Assembly: GCA_040755835.1 (NCBI GenBank)
Contig: JBFMAB010000020.1
Location: 138,502-202,501 of the forward strand
Reading direction: 5' to 3'
DNA length: 64,000 bases
Source of the DNA: JADLDB01 sp040755835
Lineage (GTDB): Bacteria; Myxococcota; Myxococcia; Myxococcales; Myxococcaceae
Both the position numbers and the translations under genes were made by a program. Numbering within the stretch: position 1 is the first letter of the stretch; each line of letters opens with the position of its first letter. This document shows, one piece after another, positions 36,353 through 44,878 of this stretch. The notes below the pieces were generated by a model. The model saw only the letters and a program-made list of their open reading frames with translations, did not search any database and was not told the DNA's origin.

Positions 36353-37017
36353 TCAGCGGGCCGGCTGCGCCACCACGAGGTAGCCCGCGCCGACGAGGCC
36401 GCCGAAGGCGAGCGAGAAGAAGAGCGCGTGCGGCTCGGTGAGCGCCTCGAGCGCCGCGGCGACGAGCCCGAGCGGGTTGGTGACGACGTCCCAGCTGTTC
36501 CAGCGCAGGAAGCGGCCGAGGTCCGTGCCGAAGCCGATGAGCAGCAGCACTGCGGCGACGAAAGTGGAGGAGCCGATTCGGCCGAGGCGTGGGGCGAGCG
36601 AACGAGCGATGGCCTCGAGCGACGTCCAGCCCAGCACGAGCCCCGCGACCGCGAAGGACGACCACAGCAGCACGTCGAGCCACAGCGGCACCGGCGGCCG
36701 CGCCTTGAGGTGCACCAGGTCCGTCACGAGGTAGGGCGCGTTGGGCAGGAACAGCAGCCACGCGAGGCCGAGCGGCCAGCGGAGCAGGGCGGCCTTCGTG
36801 CGGACGAGCAGCGCCGAGGGAACCACGGCATCCACGCGAGCCCCAGGTTCCACTCCAGGAAGTCGAGGCGCGGGCCGACGAGGTGGGCGCGGGCGAGCCA
36901 GACGAGGCCGGCCGGACACGACGCGGCGAGCAGCGCGGCGAGCGGCGCGGCCGGGCGGACGCGGACGGGCGGAGGAACCGTGGCGACGGCACCACGCGAG
37001 GTGACTGCCGAGCTCAT
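36353..37017 (-). pseudogene. DUF1361 membrane protein gene, frameshifted
   Basis: The C-terminal part (about 36353-36817) reads as a DUF1361 protein with LLFLPNAPYLVTDLVHL and several membrane helices. The matching N-terminus (ATG 37017, PAAPLAALLAASC, LDFLEWNLGLAWMPWF) lies in another frame. The two join exactly if one base is added to the GGG run at 36818-36820 (CCC on the coding strand). Either this copy is inactivated or a homopolymer base was lost in assembly. The complete protein would be about 221 residues. The function of DUF1361 is unknown. Confidence 0.75.
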
Positions 37018-37086
37018 GCCCGTGCGCCGGTGCACGCGCGTTGGGGCTTCATTCCCACCGGCGGGTTTTCGCGCTAGCAGGCGCGC

Positions 37087-38835
37087 ATGTCCCGGTACCA
37101 GAACCCGCTCGCGATGCTCCCCAGGCTGGGCTTGAGGCCCGCCGCAGCGCTCAGGGAGGTGCTCGCTGGCGGCTACGGCCGCAAGGACTTCGTCGCCGAC
37201 GTGCTGGCGGGGATCGTCGTGGGGGTGGTGGCGCTGCCGCTCGCCATGGCGCTGGCGATCAACTCCGGCGTCGCGCCGCAGCACGGCATCTACACGGCCA
37301 TCGTGGCCGGCGCGGTGGTCGCGCTGCTCGGCGGCTCGCGCGCGCAGGTGACGGGCCCGACGGCGGCCTTCATCGTCATCCTCGCGCCCATCGCGTCGCA
37401 GTACGGGCTGGGCGGGCTGATGCTGGCGACGGTCATGGCGGGCTTCTTCCTCGTGGCGATGGGGCTGTTGCGCCTGGGCCGGCTCATCCAGTTCATCCCG
37501 CACCCGGTGACGACGGGTTTCACCAGCGGCATCGCGGTCGTCATCGCCGCGACGCAGGTGGACAAGCTGCTCGGCCTGCCGGGGAAGTTCTCGGACCACT
37601 TCATCCCGCGCGCGAAGGAGCTGGCGCTGGCGCTGCCGCAGACGCACCTGCAGGACCTGGGCATCGGCGTGCTGACGCTCGCGCTGCTGCTGTTGTGGCC
37701 GAAGGTGACGAAGAAGGTGCCGTCGCCGGTGGTGGCGCTGACGGTGGGCGGGCTGGTGGCGGTGCTGCTCGCGAAGCTGACCGGGCTGGAAGTCGCCACC
37801 ATCAACTCGAAGTTCTCGTGGATGGTGGGCGGCGCCTCGGGCCGGGGGATCCCTCCGCTGCCGCCGCAGTTCGTCCTGCCCTGGACGCAGCCCGGCCCCG
37901 ACGGTGCGCCGGTCGAGCTGTCGTACGACCTGGTGCGCGCGCTGCTGCCGAGTGCCGCGGCGATCGCCATGCTGGGCGCGATCGAGTCGCTGCTCTGCGC
38001 GGTCGTGGCCGACGGCATGATGGGCACGAAGCACGATCCCGACGCGGAGCTGGTGGCGCAGGGCTTCGGGAACCTGGTGGCGCCGTTCTTCGGCGGCATC
38101 GCCGCGACGGGCGCGATCGCCCGCACCGCGACCAACATCCGCGCGGGCGCGAAGTCGCCGATCGCGTCCATCACGCACGCGCTCTTCGTGCTGGTCGGCG
38201 TGGTGCTGTTGGCGCCGCTCCTGGGCCACCTGCCCATGGCGTCGATGGCGGCGCTGCTGCTGCTGACCGCGTGGAACATGTCCGAGGCGCGGCACTTCGT
38301 GCACATCCTCAAGGTGGCGCCGCGCAGCGACGTGGCCGTCCTGCTGACGGTGTTCGCGCTCACCGTGGCGATGGACATGGTCGTGTCGGTGTCCGTCGGC
38401 GTGATGCTGGCGGCGCTGCTCTTCATGCGCCGAATGGCCGACGTGGCCGGAGCCGAGCGCCTCGAGGGCCCGGCGACCGAGCACGCCGCGCTGCCGGAGG
38501 GGACGATCTGGTACGAGATCCGTGGGCCGCTCTTCTTCGGGGCCGCCGAGAAGGCGATCGGCGCGTTGGCGGCTTCAGCGAACAGCGGCAAGCGCACCTT
38601 CCTGCTGGTGTTGGACGACGTGCCGGCCATGGACGTCACCGGGCTGGTGGCGCTCGAGTCGGCGATCGGCCGAATCCATTCGGGCGGCGGCTTCGTCGTG
38701 CTGGCCGGCGTGCAGCCGCAGCCGATGCAGGTGCTCGAGAAGGCGGGCCTGCACCAGCAGAAGGGCAAGCTGGCGGTGTTCAGCTCCGTCGACGACGCGG
38801 TGGCCTTCGTGCGCGAGCGCGCGGAGGCGAAGTAG
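37087..38835 (+). CDS. SulP-family anion transporter with STAS domain, DauA-like
   Basis: This 582-residue protein starts at ATG 37087. The SulP core has 10-12 membrane helices with family stretches VALPLAMALAINSGVAPQHG, GSRAQVTGPTAAFIVILAP, HPVTTGFTSGIAVVIA and FGNLVAPFFGGIAATGAIAR. A C-terminal cytoplasmic STAS domain occupies about 465-570 (FLLVLDDVPAMDVTGLVALE). The core most resembles the E. coli DauA dicarboxylate transporter subgroup, but the substrate (sulfate, bicarbonate or dicarboxylates) cannot be set from sequence. It is the only plus-strand gene in this stretch and is divergent from the broken DUF1361 gene. Confidence 0.9.
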   Translation: MSRYQNPLAMLPRLGLRPAAALREVLAGGYGRKDFVADVLAGIVVGVVALPLAMALAINSGVAPQHGIYTAIVAGAVVALLGGSRAQVTGPTAAFIVILAPIASQYGLGGLMLATVMAGFFLVAMGLLRLGRLIQFIPHPVTTGFTSGIAVVIAATQVDKLLGLPGKFSDHFIPRAKELALALPQTHLQDLGIGVLTLALLLLWPKVTKKVPSPVVALTVGGLVAVLLAKLTGLEVATINSKFSWMVGGASGRGIPPLPPQFVLPWTQPGPDGAPVELSYDLVRALLPSAAAIAMLGAIESLLCAVVADGMMGTKHDPDAELVAQGFGNLVAPFFGGIAATGAIARTATNIRAGAKSPIASITHALFVLVGVVLLAPLLGHLPMASMAALLLLTAWNMSEARHFVHILKVAPRSDVAVLLTVFALTVAMDMVVSVSVGVMLAALLFMRRMADVAGAERLEGPATEHAALPEGTIWYEIRGPLFFGAAEKAIGALAASANSGKRTFLLVLDDVPAMDVTGLVALESAIGRIHSGGGFVVLAGVQPQPMQVLEKAGLHQQKGKLAVFSSVDDAVAFVRERAEAK

Positions 38836-38841
38836 CCGGGG

Positions 38842-39141
38842 CTACTCGCCACGCGCCGCCTCGACGTCGCCGTCGGCGGGGCAGGTGCGTGTGTGGTCGA
38901 GGCGCTCGCGGTGCTCCGGCAGCGCCCGCGCGCGGGCGCCGTGAGGCAACCGGGCGACAGGTCGAGCGCCTGCAGCGCGGCGCGCCAGGCGGCCCTCGTC
39001 GTACATGGAGGCGGCGGCGTCGTACGCGGCGCGGATCTCGGCGGGCGACGCCGACGCTGGGGGCGGCTGCGGTGATGGTGCCGGCGAGGTGCCCCCCCTC
39101 ACCGAGCCCAGGAATCGGCCAAGCCCGCTGCGCTGCGCCAT
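38842..39141 (-). CDS. Small hypothetical protein, possibly frameshifted
   Basis: This 99-residue frame starts at ATG 39141 and begins RSGLGRFLGSVRGG with a Pro/Ser linker, then SPAEIRAAYDAAASMYDEGR. After that the sense appears to continue in another frame (AWRAALQALDLSPGCLT) before returning to a sensible ending (EHRERLDHTRTCPADG). So the gene may carry two compensating shifts. It lies 18 bases upstream of the ABC-F gene on the same strand, so the two could share a transcript. No family recognised. Confidence 0.4.
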   Translation of the reverse strand: MAQRSGLGRFLGSVRGGTSPAPSPQPPPASASPAEIRAAYDAAASMYDEGRLARRAAGARPVARLPHGARARALPEHRERLDHTRTCPADGDVEAARGE

Positions 39142-39159
39142 GGCGCCCCCCGTTCGAAG

Positions 39160-40779
39160 TCAGTGCAGGCCCGGCGCCTCGCGGCCGGTGCGCGCGACGT
39201 ACTCGGTGTACCCGCCGCCGTAGGTGCGCGGCCCTTCCGGCGTCAGCTCGAGCACGCGGTTCGACAGCTCCGCGAGGAAGTGCCGGTCGTGCGAGACGAA
39301 CAGCATCGACCCCTCGTAGTTCTTCAGGGCCTCGATGAGCATCTCCTTGGTCGCGAGGTCGAGGTGGTTGGTCGGCTCGTCCAGCACCAGCAGGTTCGGC
39401 GGATCGAACAGCATCAGCGCCATCACCAGGCGCGCCTTCTCGCCGCCCGACAGCACGCGCACCACCTTCTCTACCTCGTCCCTGGGGAAGCCGAAGCAGC
39501 CGGCCAGCGTGCGCAGCGTGCCTTCGGAGGTGCGGGGGAACGCGTCGACGAGCGTGCGCCACACCGTCTTCTCGCCGTCCAGCACCTCCATCGCGTGCTG
39601 CGCGAAATAGCCCATCTTCACCGAGGCGCCGATCGTCACCGAGCCCTGGTCCGGCTGCGACTGGCCCGCGACCATCTTGAGCAGCGTCGACTTCCCCGCG
39701 CCGTTGACGCCCATCACCGCCCAGCGCTCGCGCCGCCGCAGGAGGAAGTTGAAGTCCTCGTAGATGGTGAGGTCGCCCCAGGCCTTGGAGACGTGCTCCA
39801 CCTTCACCACGTCCTCGCCGGACCGCGGCGCCGGCTTGAACTCGAAGGACACCTTCTCGTGGCGGCGCGGCGGCTCGACGCGCTCGATCTTCTCGAGCTT
39901 CTTCACGCGGCTCTGCACCTGCGCGGCGTGTGACGCCCGCGCCTTGAAGCGCTCGATGAAGGCGATCTCCTTCTTCAGCATCGCCTGCTGCCGCTCGAAG
40001 GTGGCCTGCTGCTGCTGGTCGGCGATCGCGCGCTGCTTCACGTAGTACTCGTAGTCGCCGGAGTACGAGGTGAGCTCGCCTCCGTCGATCTCCAGGATGC
40101 GCGTGCACACGCGGTTCAGGAACTCGCGGTCGTGCGACGTCATGAGCAGCGCGCCCTCGAAGCGCTTGAGGAACTGCTCCAGCCAGATGAGCGACTCGAG
40201 GTCGAGGTGGTTCGACGGCTCGTCGAGCAGCATCGCGTCGGGCTGCATGAGGAGGATGCGCGCCAGCGCGACGCGCATCTTCCAGCCGCCGGACAGCTTG
40301 CCCACGTCGTCGTCCACCACCGACTCGCGGAAGCCGAGGCCGGCGAGGATCTCCCGCGCGCGGCCCTCGAGCGCGTAGCCGCCCAGCTCGTCGAAGCGCG
40401 CCTGCACGTGGCCGAAGCGCTCGACCAGCTTCTCCATCTCGTCGGCGCGCGCCGGGTCCGCCAGCGCGTGCTCGAGCGCCTTCAGCTCGTGCGCGACCTC
40501 GGACACGGGGCCTGCGCCCTCCAGCGCCGCCTCGAGCACCGTCCTCCCCGACATTTCGCCGACGTCCTGCCGGAAGTAGCCGATGGTGACGCCCTTATCG
40601 ACGGACACCTGCCCTTCGTCGGGCTCCTCCTCCTTCATGATCAGGCGGAAGAGGGTCGACTTGCCCGAGCCGTTGGGGCCGACGAGGCCCACGCGCTCAC
40701 CCTGGTGGAGGGCGGCCGAGGCTTCGACGAAGAGCACCTGCTGGCCGTGCTGGAGGTAGATGGAGTCGAGGCGAATCAC
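39160..40779 (-). CDS. ABC-F family ATPase (YbiT/Uup-like)
   Basis: This 539-residue protein is two ABC ATPase domains without membrane segments. Walker A motifs are GPNGSGKST near residue 35 and GVNGAGKST near residue 358. Signatures are KLSGGWKMRVALAR and LSGGEKARLVMAL, and Walker B sites are LLDEPSNHLD and LVLDEPTNHLD. A linker of charged helices separates the domains. ABC-F proteins act on the ribosome to rescue stalled elongation or give antibiotic tolerance; this form resembles the YbiT group. GTG 40779 is the start, with AGGGGCGG upstream. Confidence 0.93.
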   Translation of the reverse strand: MIRLDSIYLQHGQQVLFVEASAALHQGERVGLVGPNGSGKSTLFRLIMKEEEPDEGQVSVDKGVTIGYFRQDVGEMSGRTVLEAALEGAGPVSEVAHELKALEHALADPARADEMEKLVERFGHVQARFDELGGYALEGRAREILAGLGFRESVVDDDVGKLSGGWKMRVALARILLMQPDAMLLDEPSNHLDLESLIWLEQFLKRFEGALLMTSHDREFLNRVCTRILEIDGGELTSYSGDYEYYVKQRAIADQQQQATFERQQAMLKKEIAFIERFKARASHAAQVQSRVKKLEKIERVEPPRRHEKVSFEFKPAPRSGEDVVKVEHVSKAWGDLTIYEDFNFLLRRRERWAVMGVNGAGKSTLLKMVAGQSQPDQGSVTIGASVKMGYFAQHAMEVLDGEKTVWRTLVDAFPRTSEGTLRTLAGCFGFPRDEVEKVVRVLSGGEKARLVMALMLFDPPNLLVLDEPTNHLDLATKEMLIEALKNYEGSMLFVSHDRHFLAELSNRVLELTPEGPRTYGGGYTEYVARTGREAPGLH

Positions 40780-40872
40780 GGGCCGCCCCTTCGCACACGA
40801 GGGCCAGAATGCAACCGCGCGAGCCGCCATGACAGAGGCATGACGAAGGGGGCCAACACTGGTGCCCCCGCC

Positions 40873-41697
40873 ATGAGAACTCTCAAATCCGCGATTCGAC
40901 TCACGTTTGGCTTCATCTTCATGGCGCTGACGACGCTCGTCTTCATCGCCGTCGCGGTGCTGCTGCTGCCCTTCCGCGTGGCGCGGGTGAAGGCCTGCAA
41001 CTGGTACGGGCACATCGCGGGGCGCGGGGTGACGTGGTTCGCGGGCATCACCCCCCGCGTGAAGAACCACGCGAGGCTGCAGGCGTCGAACCCGGCCATC
41101 TACGTGATGAACCACACGTCGACGGTGGACGCCTTTCTGGGCATCTGGCTGTGTCCGATCGGCGCCTGCGGCGTGTTCAAGAAGGAGATCGTCCGCGTGC
41201 CCTTCTACGGGCAGCTCGCGTGGCTCTCGGGGCACCTGCTGCTCGATCGCTTCAACAAGGACAAGGCCGTCGAGACGCTGAAGGACGCGGCCCGCTTCGT
41301 GAAGGCGAACCGGCTCGGCATCTGGATCATGCCCGAGGGCACGCGCTCGAAGGACGGGCGGCTGTTGCCGTTCAAGAAGGGCTTCGTGCACCTGGCGATC
41401 GCCACCGGCTTCCCGGTGGTGCCGGTGGTGGTGCATGGCGCGCACAAGAACTGGGTGAAGGGCGAGTTCCTGTCCTTCACGCCGATGGAACTCGACATCG
41501 AGATCCTCGAGCCCATCGACACCTCGAGCTGGCGTGAGGAGACGGCGGGCGAGCACGCGGACGCGGTGCGGAAGCTGTTCGCCGAGCGGTTGCCCGAGGA
41601 CATGCAGCCCGCGGTGGTGCCGGGCGCCCCCGCGACGCCGCCCTCGGCCGCGCACGTCGAGCCGCCGCCCGCGGTCCCGGCGCCACACGGCGCCTGA
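40873..41697 (+). CDS. 1-acyl-sn-glycerol-3-phosphate acyltransferase-like (PlsC)
   Basis: This protein of about 274 residues has an N-terminal membrane helix (GFIFMALTTLVFIAVAVLLL), the HX4D motif NHTSTVD, and the substrate-binding MPEGTRSKDGRLLPFKKG. It should acylate lysophosphatidic acid in phospholipid synthesis. The tail from about residue 245 is Pro/Ala-rich. ATG 40840 is an in-frame alternative start. Its stop is 5 bases from the converging CsgA-like gene. Confidence 0.86.
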   Translation: MRTLKSAIRLTFGFIFMALTTLVFIAVAVLLLPFRVARVKACNWYGHIAGRGVTWFAGITPRVKNHARLQASNPAIYVMNHTSTVDAFLGIWLCPIGACGVFKKEIVRVPFYGQLAWLSGHLLLDRFNKDKAVETLKDAARFVKANRLGIWIMPEGTRSKDGRLLPFKKGFVHLAIATGFPVVPVVVHGAHKNWVKGEFLSFTPMELDIEILEPIDTSSWREETAGEHADAVRKLFAERLPEDMQPAVVPGAPATPPSAAHVEPPPAVPAPHGA

Positions 41698-41701
41698 CGG
41701 C

Positions 41702-42400
41702 CTACCAGGGCAGCTCGGTCCCCTCGAAGGTCCAGAAGCGGCCGCTCTTCTCCGGCGTGAGCGCGTCGAACTGCGCGATGAGGCCGCGGGCGGACACGTC
41801 GACCGGCGTCGGCGCGTGCAGCCCGCCCATGTCCGTCTGCACCCAGCCGGGGTGGAAGACGGCGGTGACGACCCCGCGGTCGGCGAGATCGACGGCCATG
41901 CTGCGGCACGCCATGTTCAGCGCGGCCTTGCTCATGCGGTACGCGTAGGCGCCGCCGGAGTGGTTGTCGTCGATGCTGCCCATGCGCGACGTCATGTGGA
42001 CGATGCGCTTCGTCGGCCCCTTCAGCAGAAGCGGCAGCAGCGCGCGCGTCACCCGCAGCGGGCTCACGGCGTTCACGTCGAAGACGGTGTGGAGGTCCGC
42101 GAAGTCGAGCTCCTCGAGGCTGGTCATCTTGCCCATGACGCCGGCGTTGTTGATGAGCAGATCCACGCCGGCGGGGTCGGCGCGCTCCAGCGCGAGGGCG
42201 AAGGTGTGCACCTGCTCGTCGTTGGCGACGTCGCAGCCGTGAATGCGCAGGCGCCCGCCGGCAGACGCCTCGAGTGCCTTGAGCGCCGAGGCCTGCGACG
42301 GGAAGCGCACGGCCGCGTCCACCGTCTCGCCGCGCGCGAGGTACTGCCGGGTGAGCTCGAGGCCGATGCCGCGGTTGGTGCCGGTGATGACGATGCGCAT
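41702..42400 (-). CDS. CsgA-like short-chain dehydrogenase (C-factor homologue)
   Basis: This 232-residue short-chain dehydrogenase has TGTNRGIG at the N-terminus, LLINNAGVMGKM, a Ser in MTSRMGSI, and YRMSK as the catalytic YxxxK. The stretches AYAYRMSKAALNMACRSM and HPGWVQTDMGG and the ending SGRF...GTELPW strongly resemble Myxococcus xanthus CsgA as I remember it. CsgA is needed for fruiting-body development, gives rise to the p17 C-signal, and has been reported to act on cardiolipin. Whether this protein has that role is inference; generic dehydrogenases of the same subfamily exist elsewhere. It is divergent from the gene at 42433 with only 32 bases between starts. Confidence 0.85.
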   Translation of the reverse strand: MRIVITGTNRGIGLELTRQYLARGETVDAAVRFPSQASALKALEASAGGRLRIHGCDVANDEQVHTFALALERADPAGVDLLINNAGVMGKMTSLEELDFADLHTVFDVNAVSPLRVTRALLPLLLKGPTKRIVHMTSRMGSIDDNHSGGAYAYRMSKAALNMACRSMAVDLADRGVVTAVFHPGWVQTDMGGLHAPTPVDVSARGLIAQFDALTPEKSGRFWTFEGTELPW

Positions 42401-42418
42401 GCGCGCGCTTGTACCAGC

Positions 42419-42424
42419 TACACT
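42419..42424 (+). promoter_or_regulatory. Candidate -10 element (TACACT) for leaderless transcript
   Basis: TACACT lies 8 bases before GTG 42433. The gap to the divergent CsgA-like start at 42400 is only 32 bases, so both promoters must overlap. Confidence 0.45.
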
Positions 42425-42432
42425 CGGCGTCC

Positions 42433-42855
42433 GTGTTTCCGACCGCGCGCCTCCCGTCCGTCTGCGCCGCCTGCAAGCAACCCGGCGCCCTGGAGGTCGG
42501 CCAGTCCATCGACGGCGGGCGGCTCTCGTGGTTCGAGCGCTTCGCCTGCGCCTGCGGCCACGGCTTCGAGGCGGGCGGGGCGGGGCTGCCCACGCCGGCC
42601 GCGCGCGACGCGCTGCTCGCGCAGTCCGGCACCGCGGAGCTCTGGCTGGACGACGCCGCCGCGCGCGGGGCGATGACGAAGCTGCTCACGGTGCTCGCCG
42701 GGCTGTCGGCGGACGACGCGCAGGCGCGGCTCGCGACGCTGCCGGCGCGCGCCTACGAGGGCACGCACGCGGAGGTGGCCTTCTTCCTCTCCGCGCTCGA
42801 GAAGAACGGGCTCACCGCGCGGGTGGTGCACCGCGTGGCGCCGGCGGCCGGCTGA
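42433..42855 (+). CDS. Small protein with Cys pairs, unknown
   Basis: This 140-residue protein starts at GTG 42433, supported by TACACT 8 bases ahead; a TTG start upstream at 42409 is unlikely. The first third carries VCAACKQPG and RFACACGHG, two Cys pairs that could bind zinc as a ribbon. The C-terminal half (KLLTVLAGLSADDAQARLAT) resembles a small helical domain that recalls the ribosomal L7/L12 C-terminal fold, but I cannot claim homology. No family recognised. Confidence 0.6.
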   Translation: MFPTARLPSVCAACKQPGALEVGQSIDGGRLSWFERFACACGHGFEAGGAGLPTPAARDALLAQSGTAELWLDDAAARGAMTKLLTVLAGLSADDAQARLATLPARAYEGTHAEVAFFLSALEKNGLTARVVHRVAPAAG

Positions 42856-42876
42856 ACGCCACGCCGGGAGGCGGCG

Positions 42877-43012
42877 ATGGACGAACTCGACCAACTCGTC
42901 GCGCGCACCGAGGCCGAGGTGTCGGCGGCCGAGGCCGAAGGAGAGCAGCGTCGCGAGGCGGCCATCGCCTCGCGCGGCCTTCGCCGCCTTCCGGCTCGGC
43001 AAGGCGTCGTAG
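42877..43012 (+). pseudogene. Tiny gene with strong ribosome site, apparent frameshift
   Basis: GGGAGGCGG lies just before ATG 42877. The protein begins MDELDQLVARTEAEVSAAEA and then AAIASR; a one-base change near 42976 would give AFAAFRLGKAS and a stop at 43012, for a 45-residue protein. In the frame as written it runs on without sense to 43476. The ribosome site argues for a real small gene; the frame change may be decay or an error. Confidence 0.35.
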
Positions 43013-43058
43013 CGAGCGACCGCCGTCGCGGCCGCCGAACAGAGGTCGCGGATGCCCC

Positions 43059-43523
43059 TCAGGGGAAGCAGCCGTCCAGCGCGGTGTCCGCGCGATCGAT
43101 CTCCAGGTCGCTGAAGACCCGCACGCCGATCGCCCGCAGGGCCGCGGCGGTGGCGCCCTGCCCGGACACCTTCGTCCCGGTGAAGGTGCCGTCGCCCACC
43201 AGCGAGGCGCCGCACGACGGGCTGCCTTCCTTCAGCACCGCCACGGTGATGCCGTGCTGCCGCGCGAGCGCCACCGCGTGCGCCGCCCCGGCGTCGAACG
43301 CCGCCGTCACGTCGCGGCCGTGCGCGTCGAGGATGCGCCCGTCCGGTTGTCGCTCGGCCGGCGGCCTCGGCACCGGGAGGCCCCCGGCCACCTCGGGGCA
43401 CACCGGCACCACGCGGCCCTCGGCCACCCAGCGCGCCAGCACGCCGCTGTCCACGCGCTTGTCCCGGCCGTCGTAGCGGACGGGCTGGCCCAGCAGGCAC
43501 GCGCTGACGAGCACCTTCTTCAC
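43059..43523 (-). CDS. DUF523 family protein (possible desulfidase)
   Basis: This 154-residue protein starts at GTG 43523 in a GTGA overlap with the upstream gene. It carries the family's three Cys positions: SACLLGQPVRYDG, PVCPEVAGGLPVPRPP and KEGSPSCGASLVGDG. Other DUF523 members (TudS) use three Cys to hold an iron-sulfur cluster and remove sulfur from thiouracil. That role here is inference from the Cys pattern. Co-translated with the NAD(P)-binding protein. Confidence 0.85.
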   Translation of the reverse strand: MKKVLVSACLLGQPVRYDGRDKRVDSGVLARWVAEGRVVPVCPEVAGGLPVPRPPAERQPDGRILDAHGRDVTAAFDAGAAHAVALARQHGITVAVLKEGSPSCGASLVGDGTFTGTKVSGQGATAAALRAIGVRVFSDLEIDRADTALDGCFP

Positions 43524-44164
43524 GGCCGCTCCGCCTCGCGCACCACGGCCCACAGCGACTTCCCTTCGAGCGCCACGCCCGTCGGGCCGCCCATGGCCGC
43601 CACGTGGACGATGGCCGCCGCCAGCTCCTCGAGCCGGATCGGCTGGTAGCTGGCGAGGCCGAGCAGCTTCGTCAGCGCGCGCACGCCGGGCATCGCCTGG
43701 CCTTCGCGGTCCTCGAAGGCGGACGGCCGGAAGATGGTGAAGGGAATCCCCGACTCGCGCACCAGCGCCTCGGCTCGTGCCTTCGCCTTCAGGTACGCGC
43801 CCACCGGCCGGCCCGCGCCGACGGACGACAGGAGGACGAAGTGCCTCACGCCGGCGCGCTTGCCCGCCTCGACCAGCTGGCGCGCAGAGCCGACGTCGCT
43901 CGTCTCGTAGGTGTCGCCGCTCGCGAAGCGCTTCCGCATCGTCCCCACCAGTGACACCACGGTGGTGCAGCCGATGAGCGCGTCCACCAGCGCGGGATCG
44001 CCCAGGTCCAGCACCACGCGCCTGGGGTGGCTCAGCTTCGCCGCGCTGGCCGGCCGTACGTGGGGGCGCACCTCCAGCCCGCGCGCCTCGGCCAGCGGCA
44101 CCAGCACGCGGCCCACCGCGCCCGTGGCGCCGGCGACGAAGAGGATCGGGTTGTCCGTTGCCAT
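43520..44164 (-). CDS. NAD(P)H-binding atypical SDR protein
   Basis: This 214-residue protein is an NmrA/atypical SDR. The Gly motif is FVAGATGAVGRVLVPLAEA, then VVSLVGTMRKRF and HFVLLSSVGAGRPVGAYLKA, where the Lys follows a Tyr-Leu pair. The ending (FRPSAFEDREGQAMPG) matches reductases and NAD-binding regulators. It may sense or reduce a small metabolite. Its stop overlaps the DUF523 start. Confidence 0.82.
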   Translation of the reverse strand: MATDNPILFVAGATGAVGRVLVPLAEARGLEVRPHVRPASAAKLSHPRRVVLDLGDPALVDALIGCTTVVSLVGTMRKRFASGDTYETSDVGSARQLVEAGKRAGVRHFVLLSSVGAGRPVGAYLKAKARAEALVRESGIPFTIFRPSAFEDREGQAMPGVRALTKLLGLASYQPIRLEELAAAIVHVAAMGGPTGVALEGKSLWAVVREAERP

Positions 44165-44212
44165 CGCAGGGTGCCTCGCTTACGTGCCCAAGCGCAGGGA
44201 GGAGCGCTCACC

Positions 44213-44800
44213 ATGTACCGGGTTCTCGCCGCCATCGCACTGTCATCTGCCATGAACGCGGCGCCCGCCTTCGCGCAGGACGCGGCCCCCGCGAGCTCGG
44301 GCGGCGCGGCGGCGGATCTGAGGGGCCCCGGCGGGCTGACGGACGGCGGCGCGCACCGGCGACAGCGACTCCTCACCGCGTGGGTCGGCTTCCCCTACCA
44401 CTACTACGGCTGGGGCAGCGTCGGCTTCCCGCTGGGCTTCGGCGTCAGCTACTTCCAGCCGCTCATCCACGACGGCTTCGTCGCCAACCTGAACGACTCG
44501 TTCAACCTCGAGGTCGGCGCCAACGCCACCTTCGCGTGGATGAGCGGCTTCTCCACCTGGTTGGCCCTCCCCGTCACGGTGAACTGGATGCTGCACCTCG
44601 CGCCGCGCTTCTCGGGCTACGTGAAGCTGGGGGCCGCCATCAACTTCGGTTTCGGCTACTGGGCGTCACAGCGCGCCGCCTGGGTCAGCGCGTTCCCCAT
44701 CGGCGGCCTCGGCGTCATGTTCGCGCTGAACCAGGGGCTCACCCTGCGCGTCGAGGCCGGCTACCCGTGGCTGGCGGTGGGCCTGGGCTTCGCATTCTGA
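44213..44800 (+). CDS. Exported outer-membrane-type protein
   Basis: This 195-residue protein starts at ATG 44213 with AGGGAGGAG ahead. A signal peptide ends PAFAQ. The mature part alternates hydrophobic and aromatic residues (WVGFPYHYYGWGSVGFPLGF, TFAWMSGFSTWLALPVTVNW) and ends VGLGFAF with a terminal Phe, as in outer-membrane beta-barrels. No family recognised. Confidence 0.75.
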   Translation: MYRVLAAIALSSAMNAAPAFAQDAAPASSGGAAADLRGPGGLTDGGAHRRQRLLTAWVGFPYHYYGWGSVGFPLGFGVSYFQPLIHDGFVANLNDSFNLEVGANATFAWMSGFSTWLALPVTVNWMLHLAPRFSGYVKLGAAINFGFGYWASQRAAWVSAFPIGGLGVMFALNQGLTLRVEAGYPWLAVGLGFAF

Positions 44801-44878
44801 CTGAATGGAGCCGTCGAGCGCGCCACCGCTTTGCATTGCTGCACCGCGGGGCCCGAGCCGCTATAGCCGCCGTGTTTC

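Noticed and set aside
42877..43476. A 199-codon plus-strand frame
   Set aside because: Only its first 33 codons look real. After about 42976 it runs antisense to the DUF523 gene, so I kept just the short candidate gene.
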